Source of the DNA: an uncultured Clostridia bacterium
GTDB taxonomy: Bacteria; Bacillota; Clostridia; Oscillospirales; Oscillospiraceae
Assembly (NCBI GenBank): GCA_937894515.1
Contig: CALCRH010000258.1
Coordinates: 5,730 to 69,729, forward strand
Length of the DNA stretch: 64,000 nt
Direction: 5' to 3'
Shown: one piece after another, positions 17,213-25,917 of the stretch
How positions within the stretch are numbered: position 1 is the stretch's first letter
How the letters are laid out: every line of letters begins with the position of its first letter
The notes under the pieces: model-generated
Database searches by the model: none
The model's input: the letters and a program-made list of their open reading frames with translations, nothing else
Told to the model about the DNA's origin: nothing
Made by a program: the position numbers and the translations under genes

Positions 17213-19588
17213 ATGTACCAGGTAACAAAGAGAGACGGTACTGTGGCGGAATTCAACATCAATAAGATCAGCGCCGCTATTGCCAAAGCATTTGATGCTC
17301 TGGGCAAGCAGTATCATCCCAGCGTCATGGATATGCTGGCGCTGCGTACCACCGCGGATTTCGAGTCCAAGATCAAGGATGGTCTCGTCGCCGTGGAAGA
17401 CATTCAGGACAGCGTGGAAAAGGTGCTGAGCGAAGCCGGCTATGCCGATGTAGCCAAGGCGTACATTCTGTACCGCAAGCAGCGGGAGAAGGTCCGCAAC
17501 ATCAACTCCACCATGCTGGACTATAAGGATCTGGTGGACAACTACCTCCAGATCAACGACTGGCGCGTGAAGGAAAACTCCACCGTCACCTACTCCGTGG
17601 GTGGTCTGATCCTGTCCAACTCCGGCGCCATCACCGCCAACTACTGGCTCAGCGAGGTCTACGACAAGGAGATCGCCGATGCTCATCGCAGCGCCGCCAT
17701 CCATATCCACGACCTCTCCATGCTCACCGGTTACTGCGCCGGCTGGAGCCTGAAGCAGCTCATCAAGGAGGGTCTGGGCGGCGTTCCCGGCAAGATCACC
17801 TCCTCCCCTGCCGGTCATTTGAGCACCCTGTGCAACCAGATGGTCAACTTCCTGGGCATCATGCAGAACGAGTGGGCCGGCGCCCAGGCGTTCTCCTCCT
17901 TTGATACCTATCTGGCTCCCTTCGTCAAGGTGGACCACCTGACCCAGAAAGAGGTCAAGCAGTGCATCCAGTCCTTCGTCTACGGTGTGAATACCCCCTC
18001 CCGCTGGGGCACCCAGGCACCGTTTTCCAACATCACCCTGGACTGGACCGTTCCCAACGACCTGAAGAACCTGCCGGTCATCGTGGGCGGCAAGGAGCTG
18101 GACTTCACCTATGGGGACTGCCAGAAGGAAATGGACATGGTCAATAAGGCCTTCATCGAGATCATGATCGAGGGTGACGCCAATGGCCGCGGCTTCCAGT
18201 ACCCCATCCCCACCTACTCCATCACCAACAGCTTCGACTGGAGCGAGACCGAGAACAACAAGCTGCTGTTCGAGATGACCGCCAAGTACGGCACTCCCTA
18301 TTTCTCCAACTACATCAACTCCGATATGGAGCCCAGCGATGTTCGTTCCATGTGCTGCCGTCTGCGTCTGGATCTGCGTGAACTGCGCAAGAAATCCGGC
18401 GGCTTCTTCGGCTCCGGTGAGTCCACCGGCTCCGTGGGTGTTGTCACCATCAACCTGCCCCATATCGCCTATGAATCCGCCACCGAGGCCGAATTCTACC
18501 AGAAGCTGGACAAGCTCATGGACATCTCTGCCCGCAGCCTGAAGATCAAGCGTACCGTCATCACCAAGCTGCTGGATGCCGGTCTCTATCCTTACACCAA
18601 GCGCTACCTGGGCACCTTCGACAACCACTTCTCCACCATCGGCCTGATCGGTATGAACGAGGCAGGTCTCAATGCCAAATGGCTGCAAAAGGATCTGACC
18701 CATGTGGAGACCCAGACCTTTGCCAAGGACGTGCTGAACCACATGCGCGAGCGTTTAAGCGACTATCAGGAGATGTACGGCGATCTGTACAATCTGGAGG
18801 CCACTCCTGCCGAGTCCACCACCTACCGCTTCGCCAAGCATGACAAGGAACAGTATCCCGATATCATTACCGCCAACATGAACGGCACCCCCTACTACAC
18901 CAACTCCAGCCACCTGCCCGTGGGCTATACCGAGGACATCTTCTCTGCGCTGGACGTACAGGACGAGCTGCAGACCCTCTACACCTCCGGTACCGTGTTC
19001 CACGCCTTCCTGGGCGAGAAACTGCCTGACTGGAAGGCTGCTGCCAATCTGGTCCGCAAGATCGCCGAGAACTACAAGCTGCCCTACTACACCATGAGCC
19101 CCACCTATTCCGTCTGTGCAGACCACGGTTATATCTCCGGTGAACAGTACACCTGTCCCATCTGCGGCAAGAAAACCGAGGTTTACAGCCGCATCACCGG
19201 CTACTATCGCCCCGTCCAGAACTGGAACGATGGCAAGAGTCAGGAGTTCAAGGATCGCAAGACCTACGACATCGGCAACTCTCACCTGAAGCACGAAGGT
19301 CCCGCCCCGGAAACCGCCCCCGCAGAAGTCTGCTGCGCTGCCCCTGTCAGCGGCAAAAAGGCGATCCTGTTCGTCAGCCCCACCTGCCCCAACTGCAAGC
19401 TGGCCATGGCACTGCTGGACAAGCAGGGTATGGCTTATGAAAAACTGATCGCCACCGAGAATGTGGAGCTGACCAATCAGTACGGTGTCAAGCAGGCGCC
19501 CACGCTGGTGCTGGTGGACGGCGACAACTTTGAGAAGATCAAGGGCGTTTCCGACATCAAGGGCTACCTGATGGGTCTGAAAAACTGA
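17213..19588 (+). CDS. nrdD: Anaerobic ribonucleoside-triphosphate reductase with fused thioredoxin-like domain
   Basis: 791 residues. Class III reductase making dNTPs without oxygen. An ATP-cone (residues 1-95, 'VTKRDGTVAEFNINKISAAI') gives allosteric control. The zinc site CADHGYISGEQYTCPICG and the glycyl-radical loop SRITGYYRPV are near residues 640-670. After about residue 715 comes an extra domain 'KAILFVSPTCPNCKLAMALLDKQG' with a CPNC active site and a cis-Pro (KQAPTLVLV), a thioredoxin/glutaredoxin-like fold. trxB follows directly downstream, which fits a built-in electron donor. The ATG at 17213 follows GGGGGGAG. Confidence 0.95.
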   Translation: MYQVTKRDGTVAEFNINKISAAIAKAFDALGKQYHPSVMDMLALRTTADFESKIKDGLVAVEDIQDSVEKVLSEAGYADVAKAYILYRKQREKVRNINSTMLDYKDLVDNYLQINDWRVKENSTVTYSVGGLILSNSGAITANYWLSEVYDKEIADAHRSAAIHIHDLSMLTGYCAGWSLKQLIKEGLGGVPGKITSSPAGHLSTLCNQMVNFLGIMQNEWAGAQAFSSFDTYLAPFVKVDHLTQKEVKQCIQSFVYGVNTPSRWGTQAPFSNITLDWTVPNDLKNLPVIVGGKELDFTYGDCQKEMDMVNKAFIEIMIEGDANGRGFQYPIPTYSITNSFDWSETENNKLLFEMTAKYGTPYFSNYINSDMEPSDVRSMCCRLRLDLRELRKKSGGFFGSGESTGSVGVVTINLPHIAYESATEAEFYQKLDKLMDISARSLKIKRTVITKLLDAGLYPYTKRYLGTFDNHFSTIGLIGMNEAGLNAKWLQKDLTHVETQTFAKDVLNHMRERLSDYQEMYGDLYNLEATPAESTTYRFAKHDKEQYPDIITANMNGTPYYTNSSHLPVGYTEDIFSALDVQDELQTLYTSGTVFHAFLGEKLPDWKAAANLVRKIAENYKLPYYTMSPTYSVCADHGYISGEQYTCPICGKKTEVYSRITGYYRPVQNWNDGKSQEFKDRKTYDIGNSHLKHEGPAPETAPAEVCCAAPVSGKKAILFVSPTCPNCKLAMALLDKQGMAYEKLIATENVELTNQYGVKQAPTLVLVDGDNFEKIKGVSDIKGYLMGLKN

Positions 19589-19683
19589 TTTTTCCGTTTT
19601 CATTTCCTTTTTTCCATTTATTTCCCATTTTAGTTCCCACTTTCCCCCTCTTTTCGTTTACATTATTATTTTTCCTATCATTT

Positions 19684-19749
19684 CGTAGGGGCGGCCCTTG
19701 CGGCCGCCCGCGTTCCCCATTCGTAGGGGCCGGCGTCCTCGACGGCCCG
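19684..19749 (+). repeat. Two dispersed palindromic spacer units
   Basis: GTAGGGGCGGCCC...GGCCGCCC at 19684-19710 and GTAGGGGCCGGCGTCCTCGACGGCCC at 19722-19749, between nrdD and trxB. No pyrimidine tract follows here. Confidence 0.7.
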
Positions 19750-19771
19750 CAAAAGAAAGGAAAACTTCCTC

Positions 19772-20686
19772 ATGTATGATGTTATTGTTGTCGGCGGCGG
19801 CCCTGCCGGCATGACTGCCGCCCTGTATGCCCTGCGTAACGGTAAATCCGCTCTGGTGGTGGAAAAACACGGCTTCGGCGGCCAGATCACCTACTCCCCG
19901 AAGGTGGAGAATTTCCCCGGTACTTTGTCCATGTCCGGCAACGAATTTGCCGATCATTTCTTGGATCAGATCATGGCGCAGGGTGCTGAGGTCGAACTGG
20001 AAAAGGTCACCAATATTGAGAAAAAAGACGGCTATTTTGCGGTAAATACCGAAGAAGGCAGCACTTTTGAGGGGAAAACCGTTGTTCTCGCCACCGGTGT
20101 CAAGCACCGTATGCTGGGACTGGAGGGCGAGTACGATTTGGTGGGCGAGGGCATCAGCTTCTGTGCTGTCTGCGATGGTGATTTCTACACCGACCAGACG
20201 GTGGCTGTGGCCGGCGGCGGCAACTCCGCCCTGCAGGAGGCCATTTTGCTTGCCGGAAAATGCAAGCAGGTCATCATGCTGCAAGACCTGCCGGAATTCA
20301 CCGGAGAGAAGAAACTTCAGGAGATCCTGTTCTCCAAGCCCAACGTCAGCAAGTTCACCAACATGAAGCTCACCCGACTGGTCACCGCGAACGGTGCTTT
20401 AACAGGTATTGATACCCTGAACACCGCCACCAATGAAACCGGTCACGTGGATTGTGACGGTCTGTTCATTGCCATCGGCCTGATCCCCGAAAACGAACCC
20501 TTTGCCGACTTCGCCAAGCTGAACCAGTTCGGCTACTTCGATACAGACGAGTTCTGCTGCACCGAGACCCCGGGTCTGTTTGTCGCCGGCGACTGCCGCA
20601 GCAAGATGACCCGCCAGCTCACCACCGCGGTGGCAGACGGCGCGGTGGCGGCCCTGGCTGCCTGCCGCTATATTGATCAGCTATGA
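19772..20686 (+). CDS. trxB: Thioredoxin reductase
   Basis: 304 residues, a low-molecular-weight FAD/NAD(P)H thioredoxin reductase. FAD-binding GGGPAGMTAALYA is at the N-terminus, the redox pair is CAVC in FCAVCDGDFY near residue 135, the NADPH site is VAGGGNSALQEA, and the C-terminal FAD motif is FVAGDCRSKMTRQLTTAVADG. It reduces thioredoxin, and the fused redoxin of NrdD is a likely partner because of the order nrdG-nrdD-trxB. Confidence 0.95.
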   Translation: MYDVIVVGGGPAGMTAALYALRNGKSALVVEKHGFGGQITYSPKVENFPGTLSMSGNEFADHFLDQIMAQGAEVELEKVTNIEKKDGYFAVNTEEGSTFEGKTVVLATGVKHRMLGLEGEYDLVGEGISFCAVCDGDFYTDQTVAVAGGGNSALQEAILLAGKCKQVIMLQDLPEFTGEKKLQEILFSKPNVSKFTNMKLTRLVTANGALTGIDTLNTATNETGHVDCDGLFIAIGLIPENEPFADFAKLNQFGYFDTDEFCCTETPGLFVAGDCRSKMTRQLTTAVADGAVAALAACRYIDQL

Positions 20687-20694
20687 GTTAACAT

Positions 20695-20731
20695 AAAAAA
20701 TCTCCTACCCAATCGGGTAGGAGATTTTTTA
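20695..20731. terminator. Bidirectional terminator between trxB and aroE
   Basis: AAAAAATCTCCTACCC, AATC, GGGTAGGAGATTTTTT, between converging genes. Confidence 0.92.
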
Positions 20732-21445
20732 TGTCGTAAATACGGTAAATGCAAGCTCTGCCTGACTTTTTAACAGAGTAAATCCCTCAACCGTTTGTTT
20801 ACATAATTTTTTCGCTTCCTGCAGCAGTTCTGTCTTCCGCGGGTTGTATACCAAGTCATATACCATCGCATTTTTCGGCAGGCACTTCAAAAAGTGAAAA
20901 TCCGAAAATTGCTCCTTTCCCGCCATTCCCAAGCACGTTGCATTGATCAGCAGATCACAATCCACTACCGCGTTTTCCAACTCACACCACGGCGTTTGCT
21001 CTCCCACCGGGTGTCTGGCACAGATCACCACTTTCACGCCGTTTTGCCGCAATGCCCGGCTCACCGCTTTGGCAGCGCCGCCGTTTCCCAGCACCACCGC
21101 TTTCTTCGGCAGTTCGGATAGAGATCGCACCAATCCGTCCCCATCGGTGTTGTGCCCGATAGCTCTGCCATTTCGCACCACCACCGTGTTCACAGCCCCC
21201 ATCATCTGTGCCGATGGAGCCAACTCGTCCAGCAGTGGGATAATGCTCTCCTTGTGGGGCATCGTCACATTGAAACCGTTAAAGGCTCCATTTCTTGCTG
21301 ATTTTACAAAACTTTCCAATTCCTCTGCGGTCACGGTCACGGTCTCATACGTTCCCTCGATCCCCGCATTTTTCAGCATTTCGGTATGGAGCATGGGCGA
21401 TAGGCTGTGCCCCACCGGATCGCCGATCACGCACAGCCTCAGCAT
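20729..21445 (-). CDS. aroE: Shikimate dehydrogenase
   Basis: 238 residues, a little shorter than the usual 270. Reduces 3-dehydroshikimate to shikimate with NADPH. Substrate-binding SLSPMLH and the catalytic Lys in NVTMPHKE are at the N-terminal side, followed by GAVNTVV, the NTDG motif and the nucleotide loop LGNGGAAKA. Last gene of the shikimate operon; start overlaps aroQ by seven bases. Confidence 0.94.
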   Translation of the reverse strand: MLRLCVIGDPVGHSLSPMLHTEMLKNAGIEGTYETVTVTAEELESFVKSARNGAFNGFNVTMPHKESIIPLLDELAPSAQMMGAVNTVVVRNGRAIGHNTDGDGLVRSLSELPKKAVVLGNGGAAKAVSRALRQNGVKVVICARHPVGEQTPWCELENAVVDCDLLINATCLGMAGKEQFSDFHFLKCLPKNAMVYDLVYNPRKTELLQEAKKLCKQTVEGFTLLKSQAELAFTVFTT

Positions 21446-21870
21446 ACGCCACCCCGCAGCAGCTCCATGGCCTCCAGATAACCCTCAAAGCCGTGTCCGG
21501 CGATCATCGCCCGGCACGCCGGAGCAGTGACCGATACCTGCCGCCACGGCTCGCGGGCGGTAATATCGGAGATATGCACCTCCACCGCCGGCACACTGAT
21601 GCTCCGCAGCGCATCGTGAATGGCGTAGCTGTAATGGGTATAGGCGCCGGGATTGATGACAATAGCATCAAACCTGCCGTCAGCCTGTTGTATCACATCG
21701 ATCAACTCACCTTCATGATTGCTCTGGAAAAAGGAGACATGGTCACCGTGCTGCTCCGCACCCTGTCGGATCAAATTGCACAAAGCCTCATAGGTATTCG
21801 TCCCGTAAATATCCGGCTCCCGCTTGCCCAGCAGGTTCAGATTGGGACCGTTGATAATCAGAAAGCGCAT
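21439..21870 (-). CDS. aroQ: 3-dehydroquinate dehydratase, type II
   Basis: 143 residues, the type II dodecameric enzyme. It dehydrates 3-dehydroquinate. Motifs: IINGPNLNLLGKREPDIYG with the catalytic Tyr/Arg loop, FFQSNHEGELID, INPGAYTHYSYAIHDAL and the catalytic His in VEVHISD. The ATG at 21870 matches the conserved start. It overlaps aroK by 13 bases. Confidence 0.96.
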   Translation of the reverse strand: MRFLIINGPNLNLLGKREPDIYGTNTYEALCNLIRQGAEQHGDHVSFFQSNHEGELIDVIQQADGRFDAIVINPGAYTHYSYAIHDALRSISVPAVEVHISDITAREPWRQVSVTAPACRAMIAGHGFEGYLEAMELLRGGVC

Positions 21871-22355
21871 CTGCCTTCCCTCCAATATCCGATAATTTCC
21901 ATGGTTGTCTCTTCCGGATCCTCTGCGGTCACCACATAGTCTGCACATCTGAGATACAGCGCTCGCCGCTCCCGGGACAACTGCTCTAAACTCTTTGTTT
22001 TCATCAGAGGCCTGCCGGCCAGGTCACAGGTTGATAGAATACTATTCACCTGACGGTCCAAAAAAACAACTGTCGCCCTTTTGAGCAGCTCACGGTTTTC
22101 TTCGCGCAGGACAATGCCGCCGCCCGTGGCAATTACTTTCCCCGGTTTTTCCAGCGCCTTGGCTAAGATCTCGCTCTCCTGGTCACGGAAAAATTTTTCT
22201 TCCCTTTCGGCAAAAATTTCTTCCACTTTTTTCCCAACTTTTCCCTCAATTTCCGCATCGCAGTCATAAAAGGAAAGATTCAGCTCCATTGCCAAGCGCT
22301 TTCCCACCGTGCTTTTTCCGCAGCCGGGCAGGCCGATCAACACCAGATTTTTCAT
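21858..22355 (-). CDS. aroK: Shikimate kinase
   Basis: 165 residues. Phosphorylates shikimate at O3. P-loop GLPGCGKSTVGK at residues 7-18, the DxD pair (FYDCDAEIE), substrate Arg in RDQESE, the GGG loop (VIATGGGIVLRE) and the lid Arg (LAGRPLM). Start at 22355 chosen because the P-loop follows at the normal distance. Its start overlaps the end of aroC by four bases. Confidence 0.95.
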   Translation of the reverse strand: MKNLVLIGLPGCGKSTVGKRLAMELNLSFYDCDAEIEGKVGKKVEEIFAEREEKFFRDQESEILAKALEKPGKVIATGGGIVLREENRELLKRATVVFLDRQVNSILSTCDLAGRPLMKTKSLEQLSRERRALYLRCADYVVTAEDPEETTMEIIGYWREGRCAF

Positions 22356-23560
22356 GGTTTCTCCTGCTCCTCCCGGCTCAATTTCATCAATGTGGTAAAG
22401 AGCTCTTCCACCTGTTCCCGTCTCTCCGGCAGCCATTCGCCCCGGGTCCGTAAAACCTCTTTCTCCCGCGCCGGATCAAAGACCGGAATCCCCTGGGACT
22501 GCTTGATTTTTCCGATTTCCGCGGCGATTGTCAAGCGCTTTTCCAAAAGCTCCGCAATTTTTATGTCAACTACGTCCAGTTCACCGCGCAAGGCAGGCAA
22601 GTCCTTCTTCTTCGGCTCAATAAGTTGACATAATGCAAGCGCTGCGGCAGACTCCACCACCGGTGCCGCCCGCAGTACAATACAGGCATCGTGCCTTCCT
22701 TTGACGGCAATTTCCGTATTGGTCATAGTTTCAAAATCCACGGTCTGCTGCGGCTTTGCAATAGATGGCGTGGGGCGGAAGGTCACGGTAAACACAATCG
22801 GCATACCGTTGCTGATACCGCCGTTGATTCCGCCGGCGTTGTTGGTTGACATAACTATATTCTTGTCGTCTGTCCGCAGGCCATCATTTGCCTCGCTCCC
22901 CCGAATTTCGGCAAATTTTTCCCCTTCGCCAAAGCCAATGGCTTTCACTGCCGGGATAGCAAAAACATGGCGGCTGATCTCGCTTTCAAGCGCTTCCTCA
23001 TCAGGTCCGCCCACACCGGCAGGCACCCCCGTCACGGTGCAGATTATCTGGCCTCCTACGCTGTCACCGTCCGCTTTTGCTTCTGCCGCACGGCGGCGTA
23101 AATTTTCCTCATCTACGATCTCGGCGCAAACCGTCACACCGCATTTTTTCAAATAGGTCTTGGCAATCGCCCCCGCCACTACCAGCGGCGCTGTCAGACG
23201 GCCGGAAAAATGTCCGCCGCCGCGATAATCATTGTACCCGCGATACTTCATCCACGCGGTATAATCCGCATGACCCGGCCGTGGGGTGTAGCGCATCTGC
23301 GCATAGTCCTCGCTCCTGATGTCGGTGTTGCGCAAGATCGCCGCCAGCGGCATTCCCGTGGTCTTTCCCTCGAATACGCCGGAAAGAAATTCTACTCGAT
23401 CCGCTTCATGACGCTGGGTCGCCAACTCTCCTCTTGGCGCACGGCGCAGTAATTCCGCAGCAATAAAGTCATTGTCCACGGTGATACCGGCAGGTACATT
23501 CTTCAATAGAACGCCTACTGCCGCGCCATGAGATTCTCCAAATACGATATACTCCATCAT
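22352..23560 (-). CDS. aroC: Chorismate synthase fused to chorismate mutase
   Basis: 402 residues. Residues 1 to about 318 are chorismate synthase: FGESHG, RRAPRGELATQRHEADRVEFLSGVFEGKTTG in pieces, the FMN/EPSP-binding RPGHADYT, YRGGGHFSGRLTAP and GGINGGISNGMPI. From about residue 319 (DLPALRGELDVVDIKIAELLEKRL) to the end is an AroQ-class chorismate mutase helical domain with the conserved Arg near its start, Lys-containing IAAEIGKIK, and VFDPAREKEVL. One polypeptide would thus make chorismate and convert it to prephenate. The N-terminus is some ten residues shorter than usual. Confidence 0.93.
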   Translation of the reverse strand: MMEYIVFGESHGAAVGVLLKNVPAGITVDNDFIAAELLRRAPRGELATQRHEADRVEFLSGVFEGKTTGMPLAAILRNTDIRSEDYAQMRYTPRPGHADYTAWMKYRGYNDYRGGGHFSGRLTAPLVVAGAIAKTYLKKCGVTVCAEIVDEENLRRRAAEAKADGDSVGGQIICTVTGVPAGVGGPDEEALESEISRHVFAIPAVKAIGFGEGEKFAEIRGSEANDGLRTDDKNIVMSTNNAGGINGGISNGMPIVFTVTFRPTPSIAKPQQTVDFETMTNTEIAVKGRHDACIVLRAAPVVESAAALALCQLIEPKKKDLPALRGELDVVDIKIAELLEKRLTIAAEIGKIKQSQGIPVFDPAREKEVLRTRGEWLPERREQVEELFTTLMKLSREEQEKP

Positions 23561-24687
23561 GGCTCGATCACCTCCATTTTACCGCCCAAAGCGGCATAAT
23601 CCCGCCAGAAATTCGGATAAGACTTGTCTACAAATTCAGCACCGGTCAGCAATACCGGTTGGTGGCAAAGTGTTCCGGCAAACGCCGCCAGCATCACCAT
23701 GCGGTGGTCGCGGCAGGCGTCTGCTTCAGCGCCACCGCATAAATCGGCAACACCGAAAACACGCAGACCATCCTCTTCTTCCTGCACTTCTGCACCGAAT
23801 GCATTCAAAATCTGCGCCGTATTGTGCAAGCGATCGCTCTCTTTTCTCCGCAGGAACCCAGCCCGGATAAACCGGGTGGTTTTCCCCGCTTGTAACGCCG
23901 CCCAAAGCGCCAAAGGCGGCAGCAGGTCCGGCGTCTGGGAAATATCTATCTCGCTCGAATTTGAGTTTACATAATTCATAACACAGCTATCCCCCTGCAA
24001 GCTGGGCAGCACCGTATTTTCCACCGTGATCCCGCCTCCTTGCAAGGCGTTCATCACCACATACCACGCCGCAGCCGACCAGTCCCCTTCGCCGAAAAAC
24101 TCCGCTTTTTGATAGGTTTGCGGGGCAGAAACTGCATATCCCAGATGGTTTTTCTCCACCACAACACCATGCTGTGCCATCACCGCAATCGTCATGTCGA
24201 TATAGGGCTGCGAAACCGCGTCCGAAGTTAACATAATTTTTGACGGTTTATCTAACAGCGGCAGCGCCATCAGCAATCCGCTGATCAGTTGGGAGGTTTC
24301 ATGCGCGGCAAGGCGGTAGGTTCCCGGCAGCAATTTTCCCATCACCTGCCACCCCTGCGCCGTACGTTCCATGGGCAGCGGTGCGTGCATTGGGCGTTCC
24401 AGCAAGTGCGGATCGCCGGTAAAGGTAACACCTGCTTGGCCCCGCGCCATGGCCAGCGGCAGCAGAAAACGCAGGGTACTGCCACTCATGCCGCAGTTGA
24501 TTTGCTTTTCGCCGTGATACAGGGCCGAAAGTCCCTGCACGGTGTGCTTCACATCGTCAGAGACCTCTGCCGGCGCAAGGAATTCTCCGGCCAGAGCCTG
24601 ACAGATCAGGTGGCGGTGCAGCAGGCTCTTGCTATCAGGCGCACTGACGATTCCCTGTAAACGGGATGGATATAGCTTAACTTTCAT
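23557..24687 (-). CDS. aroA: 3-phosphoshikimate 1-carboxyvinyltransferase (EPSP synthase)
   Basis: 376 residues, somewhat shorter than the usual 420. Transfers enolpyruvate from PEP to shikimate 3-phosphate. The N-terminal 'APDSKSLLHRHLICQALA', 'MSGSTLRFLLPLA', 'QLISGLLMALPLL' and 'RRKESDRLHNTAQILNAFGAEV' are the known substrate-binding stretches. The usual GNAGT is replaced by GMSGST, as in some Gram-positive enzymes. First gene of the shikimate operon; overlaps aroC by four bases (ATGA). Confidence 0.94.
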   Translation of the reverse strand: MKVKLYPSRLQGIVSAPDSKSLLHRHLICQALAGEFLAPAEVSDDVKHTVQGLSALYHGEKQINCGMSGSTLRFLLPLAMARGQAGVTFTGDPHLLERPMHAPLPMERTAQGWQVMGKLLPGTYRLAAHETSQLISGLLMALPLLDKPSKIMLTSDAVSQPYIDMTIAVMAQHGVVVEKNHLGYAVSAPQTYQKAEFFGEGDWSAAAWYVVMNALQGGGITVENTVLPSLQGDSCVMNYVNSNSSEIDISQTPDLLPPLALWAALQAGKTTRFIRAGFLRRKESDRLHNTAQILNAFGAEVQEEEDGLRVFGVADLCGGAEADACRDHRMVMLAAFAGTLCHQPVLLTGAEFVDKSYPNFWRDYAALGGKMEVIEP

Positions 24688-24711
24688 ACTGCCGCCTCCT
24701 TTCCTGTGGTT

Positions 24712-24740
24712 ATTGTACCGCAAGGCATTCCGCTTGTAAA
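24712..24740 (-). promoter_or_regulatory. Sigma-A promoter for the shikimate operon
   Basis: Minus strand TTTACA, 17-base spacer, TACAAT, 25 bases before the aroA start codon, which follows AAGGAGG. Confidence 0.7.
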
Positions 24741-24857
24741 GCAGATTGATAAAATGCCGTCTCTCTATGCCCGGTTGTTTTTATGCTGCCGTTCTATCAG
24801 ACATTCTTTCCGGCCATGGCCAAATTTGTCAAATCTCTATGCATTTTTGAAAAAAAA

Positions 24858-24866
24858 TGCTATAAT
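24858..24866 (+). promoter_or_regulatory. Extended -10 promoter for the PfkB kinase gene
   Basis: TGCTATAAT, an extended -10 element with a perfect hexamer 29 bases before the start codon. No good -35 at the right distance. Confidence 0.6.
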
Positions 24867-24894
24867 ACGGAAAAAGTTGTCAGGAGGTTTTCCT

Positions 24895-25827
24895 ATGGGT
24901 ATCGTGGTATTGGGTGCTGTATTTGTAGATATTAAGGGCTATCCCACCTCAACTTACATCCCCGGCGGGCGCAATGCCGGTGAGGTAGAATACGTCCATG
25001 GCGGTGTCAGCCGGAATATTGCCGAGGATATCGCCAACGTGGAGCTGCGCCCCACTTTTATCTCCCTGGTGGATCGTACCGGCGCCGGTGCAGACGTGAT
25101 TCGGAAACTGAACGACCACAAGGTCAACACATCCTATATGCGTGCCACCCGGGATGGCATGGGCACCTGGCTGGCGATCTTTGACAATGACGGCGATGTG
25201 ACCGCCGCTATCTCCAAGCGCCCCGACCTGATGCCCATCGCGCAGATCCTGGACGAACAGGGCGACGAGATCTTCCGTGATGCTGACAGTATCTCCGTGG
25301 AAATTGATATGGATAAGGCCATTATCAAGCGGATTTTTTCTCTGGCAAAAAAGTATCAAAAGCCGGTCTATGCCGTTGTCAGCAATATGAGCATCGCGGT
25401 GGAACGCCGGGATTTCCTGCGCTCGGTGGATTGCTTCGTCTGCAATCGGCAGGAGGCAGGGATCCTGTTCAGCGATAATTACGAATCCTTATCCCCCGAG
25501 GAGATGCGGCAAATGCTCTGCCGCCGGATCCAGGAGGCGCAAATCCCCCGTATGGTGGTCACCATGGGCAGCCAAGGCGCGGTATGGGCAGATAGGAACG
25601 GCAATTCCGGATACTGCCCTGCTCTTAAGGTGGAGATGAAGGATTCCACCGGTGCGGGTGACGCGTTCTTTGCCGGTGTGACCATTGGTTTGACCTACGG
25701 CAAAACCATGGACGAGGCCTGTTCCATCGGCACTCGTCTGGCAGCTTCTGTTATTTGCACCTCCGAAAACGTCTGTCCCCGCTATCTCCCCAGCGAGTTC
25801 GGTCTGGACGTAATCGTAGAATCGTGA
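24895..25827 (+). CDS. PfkB family carbohydrate kinase
   Basis: 310 residues of the ribokinase/PfkB family, which phosphorylates sugars or nucleosides with ATP. The second family signature is intact (DSTGAGDAFFAGV near residues 254-266, with the catalytic Asp), and the first Gly-rich motif appears as 'GGVSRNIAEDIANV'. The ATG at 24895 follows CAGGAGG. It is monocistronic, between a promoter and a terminator. Substrate unknown. Confidence 0.88.
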   Translation: MGIVVLGAVFVDIKGYPTSTYIPGGRNAGEVEYVHGGVSRNIAEDIANVELRPTFISLVDRTGAGADVIRKLNDHKVNTSYMRATRDGMGTWLAIFDNDGDVTAAISKRPDLMPIAQILDEQGDEIFRDADSISVEIDMDKAIIKRIFSLAKKYQKPVYAVVSNMSIAVERRDFLRSVDCFVCNRQEAGILFSDNYESLSPEEMRQMLCRRIQEAQIPRMVVTMGSQGAVWADRNGNSGYCPALKVEMKDSTGAGDAFFAGVTIGLTYGKTMDEACSIGTRLAASVICTSENVCPRYLPSEFGLDVIVES

Positions 25828-25844
25828 CAAGTTAACACATACGA

Positions 25845-25889
25845 AAAACCTTTCTCCCGGCACACTGTTGTTGTTGGGAGAAAGGTTTT
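25845..25889. terminator. Bidirectional terminator after the PfkB kinase gene
   Basis: AAAACCTTTCTCCC, 17-base loop, GGGAGAAAGGTTTT, between converging genes. Confidence 0.85.
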
Positions 25890-25917
25890 CTCTTTGCAAA
25901 ACACCCCGCTGCGCGCT

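Noticed and set aside
17195..18742. A 515-codon frame antisense to nrdD
   Set aside because: Low-complexity Gly/His/Val-rich translation, no ribosome binding site; mirrors codon bias of nrdD.
3493..19749. Palindromic spacer units as a CRISPR array
   Set aside because: Units are scattered kilobases apart, variable in sequence and not separated by regular spacers; no cas genes.
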